The position numbers and the translations under genes are program-made. DNA of 64,000 nt. Origin: Peptostreptococcus russellii (GTDB lineage Bacteria > Bacillota > Clostridia > Peptostreptococcales > Peptostreptococcaceae). Below the pieces are notes generated by a model. That model was not told where the DNA came from and ran no database searches. It worked only from the letters and a program-made list of their open reading frames with translations. Of the stretch, positions 27,241 through 36,047 are shown one piece after another (position 1 is the first letter of the stretch; every line of letters starts with the position of its first letter). Location: positions 660,600-724,599 of the forward strand of contig NZ_JYGE01000003.1 in assembly GCF_003012055.1 (NCBI RefSeq), written 5' to 3'.

Positions 27241-27281
27241 TATATATTAGGGGACTTTTTAGCCCCCCCCATAATATATTC
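27241..27281 (-). promoter_or_regulatory. G8 hairpin between the PPDK regulator and ppdK
   Basis: Just after the regulator gene's stop the minus strand reads a run of eight Gs inside an inverted repeat: TATATTA-GGGG (27244-27254) pairs with CCCC-(A)-TAATATA on the other side of an AG-rich loop. A homopolymer of this length is out of place in such AT-rich DNA. It could be an attenuator, an RNA-processing site or a slippage tract. Confidence 0.5.
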
Positions 27282-27283
27282 AA

Positions 27284-28123
27284 CTATATCTCATAGTCTT
27301 TTAATATATCAACATCACTTTCTTTTAATATATCTAGTATTATTCCAGCTGTCTCTTCAATAGCTTTGTTTGCTACATTTATCACTGGACATTTCAATCT
27401 CTTCATTACTTCTTCTGAGTAATCTAATTCTTCTAGTATTCTATCTAATTTTGCATAATTTGCTGAACCATTTAGCCCCATTGCTTTTAATCTTTCTGTT
27501 CTTATTACATTTAGCTTTTCTGGTGAATTTGTAAGACCAATTATTCTTCTTGGCTCCACACTATCCAATTCTTTTGGAATCGGAACCTCAGGCACTAAAG
27601 GTACATTTGCCACTTTTATATGCTTATTTGCCAAGTACATACTAAGTGGAGTTTTTGATGTTCTTGATATTCCTACCAATACTAAGTCAGCCTTTAGTAG
27701 ACCTCTTGGATCTTTACCATCATCATATTTAACAGCAAACTCAATAGCTTCTACTCTGTTGAAGTAGGATTTATCCATCTTTCTTATAACTCCTGCTTCC
27801 CTAAGTGGTTCCATATCAAATTTTTTGCTAAGTTTCTCTATTATGTCAGATAATAAATCAACATATTCTATCTTTTCTTGATGACATATATCTCTAGCAA
27901 GCTCTCCTAACTCTTTACTTACTATACTATATAAAACAAGTGCATTACTTTCCTTTGCTTGCTTTAATACTTCTTTCAATACTTCTTCATTATTTACGTA
28001 TGGGAATCTCTTAATGTCCCAACTCTCTATATCAGGAAACTGTGAGATCGTCGCTCTAGCAACAGCTCTAGCAGTCTCACCAAGAGAATCCGACACGATA
28101 AAGATTTTAAAAGTTGTCTTCAT
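27284..28123 (-). CDS. PPDK regulatory protein (bifunctional kinase/pyrophosphorylase)
   Basis: A 279-residue member of the DUF299/PpsR family. These enzymes inactivate PPDK (or PEP synthase) by ADP-dependent phosphorylation of the Thr next to the catalytic His and reactivate it by Pi-dependent dephosphorylation. The P-loop-like GISRTSKTPLS segment lies near residues 152-162; the N-terminal FIVSDSLGETARAVARA is typical of the family. It directly precedes ppdK and follows the CcpN-type regulator by 22 bases, so all three proteins of the pyruvate-PEP node are made together. Its ribosome site is GGGAGGT. The target is taken to be PPDK from the neighbour. Confidence 0.93.
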   Translation of the reverse strand: MKTTFKIFIVSDSLGETARAVARATISQFPDIESWDIKRFPYVNNEEVLKEVLKQAKESNALVLYSIVSKELGELARDICHQEKIEYVDLLSDIIEKLSKKFDMEPLREAGVIRKMDKSYFNRVEAIEFAVKYDDGKDPRGLLKADLVLVGISRTSKTPLSMYLANKHIKVANVPLVPEVPIPKELDSVEPRRIIGLTNSPEKLNVIRTERLKAMGLNGSANYAKLDRILEELDYSEEVMKRLKCPVINVANKAIEETAGIILDILKESDVDILKDYEI

Positions 28124-28145
28124 AATACCTCCCGATGTATAGAAT

Positions 28146-28781
28146 TTATTCAGTAATTTCTACAAAAAGTCTTGTAATTGACGTCTTAGAAATTTTTCCG
28201 ATTATCTTCATTTTTTCTTTGTCGCCATCTATATATTTTACCACTGGTACACTGTCTACCTCTCTTTTTACAAGCTTTTTAGCTGCTTGACTAACTAAGT
28301 CATCTTCCAATACCGTAGCAATGTTTGGTACTCTAGTCATTATCATTCCCACAGGCAGTTTAGTGATATCACTCCCACCAACAGTCGCCTTTAAAAGGTC
28401 CTTTCTAGATACCACACCGCATAGATAATCTTGCTCATCTATTATGAATACCCCACCAGAGTCTTCTAAGAATATATTAACCACTACATCATAGACTGAA
28501 TCTTCCTGTCTGGCTGTAAGAGGAATTCCCATAACTTCAGATACTTTCATTTTCTTCATAGAGGAATTTTCATTTGAAAAATCTCCCTCTCCTAAATAAA
28601 AGTAACCAACTTTAGGCCTAGCATCCAATATTCCTGTCATAGTAAGAACTACCAAATCCGAACGAAGAGTTGCTCTTGTAACATTTAATCTATCAGCAAT
28701 CTTTTCTCCGGTGATTGGCTCATTTTCTTTTACTATGTCAATAATTTTCAATTGCCTTTCATTAAGCTGGATAACAATCAC
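28146..28781 (-). CDS. ccpN: CcpN-type transcriptional repressor (HTH plus CBS pair)
   Basis: The 211-residue protein has an N-terminal DeoR/HTH_11 winged helix (ERQLKIIDIVKENEPITGEKIADRLNVTRATLRSDL) and two CBS domains (about 80-200; VMGIPLTARQEDSVYDVV and GMIMTRVPNIATVLEDD), the layout of B. subtilis CcpN, which represses gluconeogenic genes and responds to ATP/ADP. Placing it before the PPDK regulator and ppdK is the usual arrangement in Firmicutes. The start is uncertain: a GTG at 28781 lies inside the AGGTGA ribosome-like sequence, while an ATC at 28772 (ATC CAG CTT, giving MQLNERQ) has that AGGTG six bases upstream. I keep the GTG. Its promoter carries a candidate operator. Confidence 0.9.
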   Translation of the reverse strand: MIVIQLNERQLKIIDIVKENEPITGEKIADRLNVTRATLRSDLVVLTMTGILDARPKVGYFYLGEGDFSNENSSMKKMKVSEVMGIPLTARQEDSVYDVVVNIFLEDSGGVFIIDEQDYLCGVVSRKDLLKATVGGSDITKLPVGMIMTRVPNIATVLEDDLVSQAAKKLVKREVDSVPVVKYIDGDKEKMKIIGKISKTSITRLFVEITE

Positions 28782-28815
28782 CTACTTTCAATTAATCTAT
28801 ACTAACCACTATATA

Positions 28816-28870
28816 TGTGATATACCATTTGTATATAGTATATTATAATACTATATTTATGATTAAGCAA
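28816..28870 (-). promoter_or_regulatory. Promoter and candidate CcpN operator of the ppdK operon
   Basis: On the minus strand, -35 TTGCTT (28865-28870) and -10 TATAAT (28842-28847) are 17 bases apart. A perfect inverted repeat, ATATAGTAT (28833-28841) / ATACTATAT (28848-28856), frames the -10 itself. Just downstream, TGTGATATACC on the plus strand (28816-28826) fits ten of eleven positions of the CcpN consensus as I recall it (TRTGHYATAYW). Confidence 0.65.
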
Positions 28871-28996
28871 TAGATTTATTGGAAATATATTTATTTTTTG
28901 TAAAAACCTCTTTAAATTAAGCTTTCAGTAACTTTTTTTAAATTAAATATAAAATTAAATATTATGTTTTATTTAATTAAGTAGTATATCAGATAT

Positions 28997-29044
28997 AAAA
29001 AGAGAACTAAAAGATCAACTATAACAGTTTAACTTTTAGTTCTC
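28997..29044 (-). terminator. Terminator of the operon ending in glyS
   Basis: Stem GAGAACTAAAAG (29002-29013) / CTTTTAGTTCTC (29033-29044) with a minus-strand TTTTTATA tail, 20 bases after the glyS stop. Confidence 0.88.
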
Positions 29045-29063
29045 CATTTATGATACACTACTA

Positions 29064-31127
29064 TTACTTGTATACTATCTTTGATAGATCACAAATCTGC
29101 AACATTGAGCTATAAATGTTATCAAGAAGTGCTAATCTATTATTTTTAATTTTTTCATTATTATCCATTACCATAACTGAATCAAAGAATTTATCAATAG
29201 ATCCCTTTAGTGTTGCAAACTTATCAAGAGATTTAGTGTATTCTTTTTGTGATATTAGCTCAGATATTTCCTTATCTACAACTAAGAACTCTTTATAAAG
29301 CTTAGCTTCAGAGTCATCCTCAAATAAAGATTTCTCTATCACTTTACTCTCTGACTTTTCAGCTAGAGTAGATACTCTATTAAAAGCAACCAACATATCT
29401 GTTAGAGAGTCTCTATCTATCCAGTTATTAATGGCTTCAGCTCTTGTATATAGGTCCAAAATATTCTTCTTCTTTTGAGATAATACCGCATCTATAACGT
29501 CATATCTTATACCCATATCCTTAAACATATTCTTAGTTCTTTCATTGAAGAACTCTACTATAGCTTCAATAACTTTTTCTTTGTCAAATTCTATATGAGA
29601 ATACTCATCCAAAACAATACTTGCAAGGCTAGATACATCCAGTTCTATATTGTTCTTTAGAAGTATTGTCAATATTCCCAAGCACTGTCTTCTTAAGGCA
29701 AATGGATCTGCAGATCCTGTAGGAGTAATTCCTATGGCAAAGAATCCTGCTATTGTATCCATCTTATCTATTATTGACAACATAGAACCTTCCATAGTAC
29801 TAGGTACAATATCACCATTAAATCTTGGTAGATAATGTTCAAATATAGCTTTTGAAACTATATTATCTTCTCCCTTTATTTTAGAATATTCCATCCCCAT
29901 ATATCCTTGTAACTCATCGAATTCAAAAACCATATTTGTTACTAGATCTGCCTTACAAAGATAGGCTGCTCTTTCTATCTTTTTATTATCAACATCATAG
30001 CTATCTTCTAATTTCTTAGAGATATTAAATAATCTTTCTGATTTATCTAACAGTGTTCCTAACTTCTCTTGGAATACTACAGAGCTTAGTTTTTCTCTAA
30101 AATACTCTAAGTCATGTAGCGTGTCTTCCTTAAAGAAGAATAAAGCGTCTGCTAGTCTGGCTTCTAAAACTTTTTCATTACCTCTTTTTACATTTTCAAT
30201 CTTATAAGAATTACCGTTTCTTACAGCTATAAAGTATGGTAATAACTCTCCATCTTTATCTATAACTGGAAAATATCTCTGATGAGCCTTCATAGGAGTC
30301 TTTACAACTTCTTTTGGTAAATCAAGATACTCTTTATCAAATTCACCATAAAAGGCTGTTGGATATTCAACTATATATGTAACTTCTTCAAGCAACTCTT
30401 CATCCATATCAACTTTTCCGCCAACACTATTGGCAACTTCATTGATTTGGTCTAGAATCATCTTCTTTCTTATATCCTGATCTAAAATAACGTAGTTTTC
30501 CTCTAACTTAGTTAAATAGTCTTCTAAACTATCTACCTTTATATCTTTTGAACCTAAAAATCTATGTCCAACTGTTATATTTGATGCAACTATTCCTTCA
30601 AGGTCTACTGGGATAACAGTATCATTCATTAGAGCTACTAGCCATCTAATAGGTCTAACAAATCTCATATTCTTTCCACCCCAACGCATTGATTTAGGGA
30701 ATACTACATTTTTAACAATTTCAGGAAGAACTTCAAGCAATACTTCTGATGTTTTCAATCCTTCTTCCTTAACTGTGGCAAATATGTATTCAGTACCCTT
30801 TATATCCTTAAAGTATACATCTTTTTCATCAAGACCTTTTCCCCTCATAAATCCAAGAGCAGCCTTTGTAAAACTTCCATCTTCTGCTAATGCTATCTTT
30901 TTGGAAGGTCCTCTAAGCTCTTCTTCCAAGTTAGTTTGCTTATCTGATAGTCCCTTTACAATAAGGACTAATCTCCTTGGTGTTGCATATGTATTTATTT
31001 CATCGAATTTTATTCTTCTTTCATTTAAATCCTTAGTCAAATTTTTCTTTAATTGAATTAATGTAGATTCCACAAATCTAGCGGGCATCTCTTCTACACC
31101 AATTTCATATAGTAGATAATTATTCAT
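29064..31127 (-). CDS. glyS: Glycyl-tRNA synthetase, beta subunit
   Basis: The tRNA-binding beta chain of the bacterial alpha2beta2 glycyl-tRNA synthetase; 687 residues, typical. The N-terminus [15 protein letters not shown], the [21 protein letters not shown] block near residue 150-165 and [12 protein letters not shown] near 285 are family hallmarks. I start at the ATG at 31127 because AGGTGA lies just upstream; a GTG nine bases earlier is part of the ribosome site. The gene overlaps the 3' end of glyQ by eight bases (ATGAATAA), implying coupled translation of the two subunits. Confidence 0.96.
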   Translation of the reverse strand: MNNYLLYEIGVEEMPARFVESTLIQLKKNLTKDLNERRIKFDEINTYATPRRLVLIVKGLSDKQTNLEEELRGPSKKIALAEDGSFTKAALGFMRGKGLDEKDVYFKDIKGTEYIFATVKEEGLKTSEVLLEVLPEIVKNVVFPKSMRWGGKNMRFVRPIRWLVALMNDTVIPVDLEGIVASNITVGHRFLGSKDIKVDSLEDYLTKLEENYVILDQDIRKKMILDQINEVANSVGGKVDMDEELLEEVTYIVEYPTAFYGEFDKEYLDLPKEVVKTPMKAHQRYFPVIDKDGELLPYFIAVRNGNSYKIENVKRGNEKVLEARLADALFFFKEDTLHDLEYFREKLSSVVFQEKLGTLLDKSERLFNISKKLEDSYDVDNKKIERAAYLCKADLVTNMVFEFDELQGYMGMEYSKIKGEDNIVSKAIFEHYLPRFNGDIVPSTMEGSMLSIIDKMDTIAGFFAIGITPTGSADPFALRRQCLGILTILLKNNIELDVSSLASIVLDEYSHIEFDKEKVIEAIVEFFNERTKNMFKDMGIRYDVIDAVLSQKKKNILDLYTRAEAINNWIDRDSLTDMLVAFNRVSTLAEKSESKVIEKSLFEDDSEAKLYKEFLVVDKEISELISQKEYTKSLDKFATLKGSIDKFFDSVMVMDNNEKIKNNRLALLDNIYSSMLQICDLSKIVYK

Positions 31128-32004
31128 TTCTTTCACCTGCTTTCATTAGTGGGTATCCCATTTTCTCTCTTTGCTTTACATAGCTCTCAGCTACTGCCTT
31201 TGCAAGATTTCTAATCTTAGATATAAATGATGCTCTTTGGCTTACACCGATAGCTCCTCTTGCATCTAATGTATTAAATATGTGAGAGCACTTTAATACA
31301 TGATCATAACAAGGTATTACTAGACCTTTTTCAGCTAGTCTTATAGCTTCTTTTTCATATAAATCAAATATTTTAAATAACATATCATAATCACACTCAT
31401 CAAAAGAATATCTTGAATTTTCATATTCTTGCTTCTTGAAGACATCACCATATGTTACACTGTCATTCCACTTCAAATCGTATACACTGTCTACATCCTG
31501 AATATACATTCCTATTCTTTCTAGACCGTAAGTTATTTCTCCAGTTTCTAATTCACATTCTAGATTACCTACCTGCTGGAAGTATGTAAACTGAGTAATT
31601 TCCATACCGTCTAACCAAACTTCCCAACCAAGTCCCCATGCTCCTACTGTAGCTGCTTCCCAGTTGTCCTCAACAAATCTAATATCGTGCTCATCTGGAT
31701 TGATACCTATTGCACGAAGAGAATCTAAGTATAGATCCTGAATATTATCTGGAGATGGCTTAAGTATTACCTGAAACTGATGATGTTGGTATAATCTATT
31801 AGGATTTTCACCATATCTACCATCTGCTGGTCTTCTAGACGGTTCTACATAACATACTCTCCATGGTTCTGGACCAAGAGATCTTAAAAAAGTATTTGGG
31901 TTCATAGTTCCCGCACCTTTTTCAACATCATACGGCTGTGTCATTAAACAACCTTGCTTTGCCCAGAAATTTTGCAAAGTTAAAATCATATCTTGAAAAT
32001 TCAT
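31120..32004 (-). CDS. glyQ: Glycyl-tRNA synthetase, alpha subunit
   Basis: The catalytic class II synthetase chain of the two-subunit enzyme; 294 residues, normal length. The N-terminal [29 protein letters not shown] segment and the motif containing [26 protein letters not shown] are near-invariant in the family, as is [18 protein letters not shown]. The ribosome site is AGGAGGAATTTT. It precedes and overlaps glyS. No T-box leader is seen upstream; the gap to the DUF4342 gene is only 54 bases. Confidence 0.97.
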   Translation of the reverse strand: MNFQDMILTLQNFWAKQGCLMTQPYDVEKGAGTMNPNTFLRSLGPEPWRVCYVEPSRRPADGRYGENPNRLYQHHQFQVILKPSPDNIQDLYLDSLRAIGINPDEHDIRFVEDNWEAATVGAWGLGWEVWLDGMEITQFTYFQQVGNLECELETGEITYGLERIGMYIQDVDSVYDLKWNDSVTYGDVFKKQEYENSRYSFDECDYDMLFKIFDLYEKEAIRLAEKGLVIPCYDHVLKCSHIFNTLDARGAIGVSQRASFISKIRNLAKAVAESYVKQREKMGYPLMKAGERNE

Positions 32005-32058
32005 AAAATTCCTCCTGAATATATTATAGTTTTTTAAACTACTAATTTGCTTTTTATT

Positions 32059-32715
32059 TTATTGTTCTTCTTTATTTGATTCAGTTTTATTATTATCTAA
32101 AATTATATAGTCCGAATCATTTTTAACTTCTTTTTCATTAATCAACTCATCTGTAATATCTGAGTCATTCTCATTAATGTCATTATTATCTTTTGCAAGA
32201 ATGATTTTCATCTCTTCTAATGAATTTGTCATCATATCTTTTAGTATTTCTATTTTTTCTGGAGTCATAGCGCCAAACTCTACTTCGGCATCACTATTAT
32301 CATCAGCAATCCTAACAGTGAAATTGGCTATAACGGCAGCTGATAGTCCCAACAATGTTGGTATTGGCATAGCAGCTACACCCAACACTCCAACACCTAG
32401 AGGTATATTTAATATAGTTCTATCAGACTTTTCTACAATTAATCTTACACTTGTTGCATTTTTCGAAAGTTCTACAATCTGTTCTCTTAATCTCTCTGTT
32501 TCTTCGGTAAATTTATCGCCGATTGAATTGATATTTTCCTTTTTAATTCCATCTTTTAAGCCATCAAAATTAAAAGTTTTAGATTTTTCTAAGATAATAA
32601 CTGCTTCTAATACATCTCCATCTGACTCTAATAAAGCGTCTTTTGCATCCCTATAAGAAACATATGGAAGTCTTTCCATTACTTCATCTACCATTTCTAT
32701 CGTTATCTGTGCCAT
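32059..32715 (-). CDS. UBA-like plus DUF4342 protein
   Basis: A 218-residue protein with an N-terminal UBA/TS-N-like three-helix fold (about 1-45, VDEVMERLPYVSYRDAKDALLESDGDVLEAVI, similar to the N-terminus of EF-Ts) and a DUF4342 segment (about 75-130) with a short hydrophobic stretch (NIPLGVGVLGVAAMPIPTLLGLSAAVIANF). The tail is acidic and Asn-rich. Function is unknown. It sits between recO (17 bases) and glyQ (54 bases), a location that suggests a role tied to translation or the nucleoid, but nothing is established. Ribosome site GGAGGAG. Confidence 0.75.
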   Translation of the reverse strand: MAQITIEMVDEVMERLPYVSYRDAKDALLESDGDVLEAVIILEKSKTFNFDGLKDGIKKENINSIGDKFTEETERLREQIVELSKNATSVRLIVEKSDRTILNIPLGVGVLGVAAMPIPTLLGLSAAVIANFTVRIADDNSDAEVEFGAMTPEKIEILKDMMTNSLEEMKIILAKDNNDINENDSDITDELINEKEVKNDSDYIILDNNKTESNKEEQ

Positions 32716-32732
32716 AATATTCTCCTCCCTTA

Positions 32733-33479
32733 CTACTTAAGATTTTTTAACATTTCAAGAGACTTGAAATCTATCTTTTCAAAATAGTTCACAAGATATT
32801 TTTTCAATAAATAAAAAAGCTCATTTACTAAAACATTTGAAACTTGTGCTTTACTACATACTATTATATCATTATTTAATATATATTGCATAAGTGATAT
32901 AGTAGTTTGATCTATTTTTATATAAAAATTATTTGGATTTTCACAACTATCGCATACAATTCCACCATCTTCTATTGAAAATACAGCATATTTATAGTTA
33001 GTCTTGCCACATGATACGCATCTACTCACTTGAGGTTTATATCCCATAAAATCTATAAATTTCAATAAAAAAATATCTAATAAAAAAAGTCTATTTTCAT
33101 AAGCTTCTGAGTATAAAAACAAGGTTTGCACTAAAAGTCCAAACACATCATTATTAACTTGACCTTCATCTGTATTCATTTCAACTAATTTCAAAATAAA
33201 TGTTGAGTAAGAAAAGCTATCAAAGTCAGTAGATATATTATAAAAACTTTTAATACTGTCACTTTGATACACCTGAAATAATCCTTTTTGCTTTTTTAAA
33301 GTATAGTTATTGTAAGAAAATAATTGTGATGTTGGCAGGTGTCTACTCTTTGCTCTTTGTGCACCCTTAGCTATAGCTGCCACCTTACCATACATCCTTG
33401 TGTAAATAGTCAAAATTAAATCATTTTCATTATACTTTATACTTTTTAATACTACTCCTTGAGTATTTAATACTATCAT
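32733..33479 (-). CDS. recO: DNA repair protein RecO
   Basis: RecO loads RecA onto SSB-coated DNA together with RecR and anneals strands. The 248 residues comprise the N-terminal OB-fold (TQGVVLKSIKYNENDLILTIYTRMYGKVAAIAKGA) and a helical C-terminal part with a CxxC...CxxC zinc site (CVSCGK at ~149-154 and CDSC ~176-179), present in many Firmicutes. It follows mgtE, with an intervening hairpin at 33500-33530. Ribosome site AAGGTGAG. Confidence 0.93.
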   Translation of the reverse strand: MIVLNTQGVVLKSIKYNENDLILTIYTRMYGKVAAIAKGAQRAKSRHLPTSQLFSYNNYTLKKQKGLFQVYQSDSIKSFYNISTDFDSFSYSTFILKLVEMNTDEGQVNNDVFGLLVQTLFLYSEAYENRLFLLDIFLLKFIDFMGYKPQVSRCVSCGKTNYKYAVFSIEDGGIVCDSCENPNNFYIKIDQTTISLMQYILNNDIIVCSKAQVSNVLVNELFYLLKKYLVNYFEKIDFKSLEMLKNLK

Positions 33480-33499
33480 CTATTCTCACCTTTTAAATT

Positions 33500-33530
33500 C
33501 AAAAAATCCCTCTCCAATAGGAAGAGGGAC
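33500..33530 (-). terminator. Terminator after mgtE
   Basis: Stem TCCCTCT (33507-33513) / AGAGGGA (33523-33529) with a minus-strand TTTTTT tail. It would reduce, not necessarily abolish, read-through into recO, for which no clear separate promoter is visible in the 58-base gap. Confidence 0.8.
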
Positions 33531-33537
33531 ATATTCT

Positions 33538-34911
33538 CTATACAAAGACTGATATCAATGCAAAATACACTAGAATACCAATGATATCCATAATTACAGC
33601 TACTATTGGAGATGATATAACTGACGGATCCAATTCCATTTTTTGAAGTACGATAGGCAATAAAGTTCCTAAAGTAGCACCTAAAATCATATTTATTAGA
33701 GTTGCTAATACAACTACTGCTATAATATTTATACTTCCTATAAACACCATCATAATAACAGCAACTATTATTGAAACCACAACACCATTGATTATACTAC
33801 TTATTATCTCTTTCAAAATTGTATCTGAATCAACGTCTTTATCCTTATTTGTCAAACTTATAATTGTAACAGCTGATGATTGGGAACCTACATTTCCTCC
33901 CATTGCTATTACCAAAGGCGTAAAGAATAATAACTCAATTAGTCCTGTATCCATCAAAGGTCTAAACTTCATAAATACATAAACAGCTATCAATGATAAA
34001 AATACCGTTAAAATAAGCCAAGCTATTCTACCCCTTACGCAAGAAAGCACTTGCTGATACAATGTAGACTTTTCATTTTCTGCTACATCACGTTCATGTT
34101 CACTACTTCCAGCAAACTTATACATATCTTCCGTAGCTTCTTCTTCCATAACATCTAAGACATCATCTACTGTAATAATTCCTTTTAGTATTCCTTCATT
34201 ATCTACTACAGGAACCGCTACTAAATTGTACTTAGAAACAACTTTTACTGCCTCTTCTCTATCTTCATTATCTCTTACTGACTTTACATTTTCTACCATA
34301 ATATCTTCTATTATTTCCGATTCTTTGGCTATAAATAGATCTCTAAGTGATAATACTCCAACCAATTTGTGTTCATTATCTATTACATATATATAATAGA
34401 TTGAATCAGCTTCTGTGGCTTCCATTCTTATATGTCTAATTGCCTCAGTAACATTTAAATTCTTATTTACAGTAATAAATCCCTTTTTCATAGTAGAACC
34501 TGATGTATCATCCAAGTAAGCTAATAATTCTCTTAATTCAATTTCATCTTCCTTGCTGACTACGTTCAAGATTTTTTCTCTTTGCTTTTCATCTAAATCA
34601 CGAAGTACATCTGATAGATCACCCAAAGACATTTCATCAAATATGCTTCTGATATGTTCTTGATCCATCCTTGAAATAATATTGATAAAAAATTCTGCTT
34701 CAGATTCTTCCAATACAGAAGCAGCTGTATCTAATGGTAATAATTCAAATAGCTTTACTTGATCAGAATCTTCAAGTTCTAGCAATATATCATATAGATC
34801 CATTGTGTGATACTCTTCTAGCATTTCTCTAAGCTCTATAAGCTTATTTTCATTCATCATTTCTTTAACTACATCGTACAACTCTCGCGACGAGTCCTGT
34901 TTTTTGTCCAT
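33538..34911 (-). CDS. mgtE: Magnesium transporter MgtE
   Basis: A Mg2+ channel of 457 residues. Order of parts: cytoplasmic MgtE N-domain of helical repeats (about 15-125), paired CBS domains that sense Mg2+ (about 130-255, MVENVKSVRDNEDREEAVKVV), a connecting helix, and five membrane helices (about 285-457) with the FTPLVIAMGGNVGSQSSAVTI pore segment and a conserved DIIGILVYF end. The ATG at 34911 is preferred because AAAGGTGG precedes it; the upstream GTG is part of that site. No M-box riboswitch is seen upstream; the gene follows era by 63 bases. Confidence 0.95.
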   Translation of the reverse strand: MDKKQDSSRELYDVVKEMMNENKLIELREMLEEYHTMDLYDILLELEDSDQVKLFELLPLDTAASVLEESEAEFFINIISRMDQEHIRSIFDEMSLGDLSDVLRDLDEKQREKILNVVSKEDEIELRELLAYLDDTSGSTMKKGFITVNKNLNVTEAIRHIRMEATEADSIYYIYVIDNEHKLVGVLSLRDLFIAKESEIIEDIMVENVKSVRDNEDREEAVKVVSKYNLVAVPVVDNEGILKGIITVDDVLDVMEEEATEDMYKFAGSSEHERDVAENEKSTLYQQVLSCVRGRIAWLILTVFLSLIAVYVFMKFRPLMDTGLIELLFFTPLVIAMGGNVGSQSSAVTIISLTNKDKDVDSDTILKEIISSIINGVVVSIIVAVIMMVFIGSINIIAVVVLATLINMILGATLGTLLPIVLQKMELDPSVISSPIVAVIMDIIGILVYFALISVFV

Positions 34912-34974
34912 TACAACCACCTTTAAATTTACATTAATAATTTTTTAAAAACAAACGACCATCATCTTCAGTAA

Positions 34975-35877
34975 TTAATCTCTGTTTTCATTTAAGCCAA
35001 AATCATTGATATAATTTGGTAAATTTCTCCAATTTTCTTTTACCTTAACCCACAATTGAAGATTTACCTGCGTATCAAGTAAAAACTCTATTTCTTCTCT
35101 TGCTGACTTTCCTACTCCCTTTAGCTTTCTTCCACCTTTGCCTATAATAATCCCCTTGTGAGAATCTCTTTCACAATAAATAACAGCAGAAATATCTACT
35201 ATATTTTTATCTTTTCTTTTCTTCATCCTTTCAATTCCTACAGCAACACCATGAGGAACTTCCTCATTAGTATATAAAAGGATTTTTTCTCTAATTAATT
35301 CAGCTACTAATACTCTTTCTGGCTGATCTGTAATCATAGAGTCTGGGAAGTACTTAGGTCCTTCTGAAAGCTTTCTTTTTATTACATTTACCAACTCTTC
35401 TACATTAGATCCCTTTAAAGCAGATGTTGGAATTATATCTTCAAATACATTTAAGTCATCATACATTTGTATAATTTCAAAAAGTTCTTCTTTATTTTTT
35501 ATTTTATCTACTTTATTTATAACTAAGAACTTAGGTGTCTTAGTTTTTTTAAGATTTTCTATTATCATTGAGTCGCCTTTTCCAATGCTGTCTGACTCAT
35601 CTACAACAAAAATAATGCAATCAACATTTCTAAATGCATCTTCAGCAGACTTTACCATCATTTCACCAAGCTTATTCTTTGGTTTATGTATTCCTGGTGT
35701 ATCCAAAAAAACTATTTGAGATTGCTCATCTGTATACACAGCTTGTATTGTATTTCTTGTTGTTTGAGGCTTATCACTCATTATAGCTATTTTTTCTCCT
35801 ACAATATTATTCATAAGAGTAGATTTACCTACATTTGGTCTTCCTACGATGCTTACGAAACCTGATTTATATGCCAT
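34975..35877 (-). CDS. era: GTPase Era
   Basis: The essential GTPase that binds 16S rRNA and helps 30S assembly. The 300 residues show G1 GRPNVGKST (12-20), G3 DTPGIH (~59), G4 NKVD (~123) and a C-terminal KH domain with GKGGRKLKGVGKSAREEIE near 257-275. Ribosome site AAGGAG. It lies 158 bases after the DgkA-PAP2 gene, in the common Firmicutes order phoH-ybeY-dgkA-era-recO. Confidence 0.97.
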   Translation of the reverse strand: MAYKSGFVSIVGRPNVGKSTLMNNIVGEKIAIMSDKPQTTRNTIQAVYTDEQSQIVFLDTPGIHKPKNKLGEMMVKSAEDAFRNVDCIIFVVDESDSIGKGDSMIIENLKKTKTPKFLVINKVDKIKNKEELFEIIQMYDDLNVFEDIIPTSALKGSNVEELVNVIKRKLSEGPKYFPDSMITDQPERVLVAELIREKILLYTNEEVPHGVAVGIERMKKRKDKNIVDISAVIYCERDSHKGIIIGKGGRKLKGVGKSAREEIEFLLDTQVNLQLWVKVKENWRNLPNYINDFGLNENRD

Positions 35878-35932
35878 ACTATTCTCCTTATTTTCATAAT
35901 TTTATAATTTAACTACATTATATTATAACATA

Positions 35933-36047
35933 TTTTTTATTTTAATAAAATAGTTATACCATTAATAATCATCATACTTTGTTACTATACTTTCAATTTA
36001 AACTTTACTTTATCCTAAACTTATAGTTTTTTATTTTAATAAAATAG
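35933..36047. repeat. 21-base direct repeat at the end of the DgkA-PAP2 gene
   Basis: TTTTTTATTTTAATAAAATAG occurs (give or take window ends) at 35933-35953 and 36027-36047; the second copy covers the stop of the DgkA-PAP2 gene. Both contain the weak palindrome TATTTTAATAAAATA and may act as a loose terminator. Confidence 0.6.

Noticed and set aside
33930..35000. M-box magnesium riboswitch for mgtE
   Set aside because: Only 63 bases lie between era and mgtE, too short and without the required structure.
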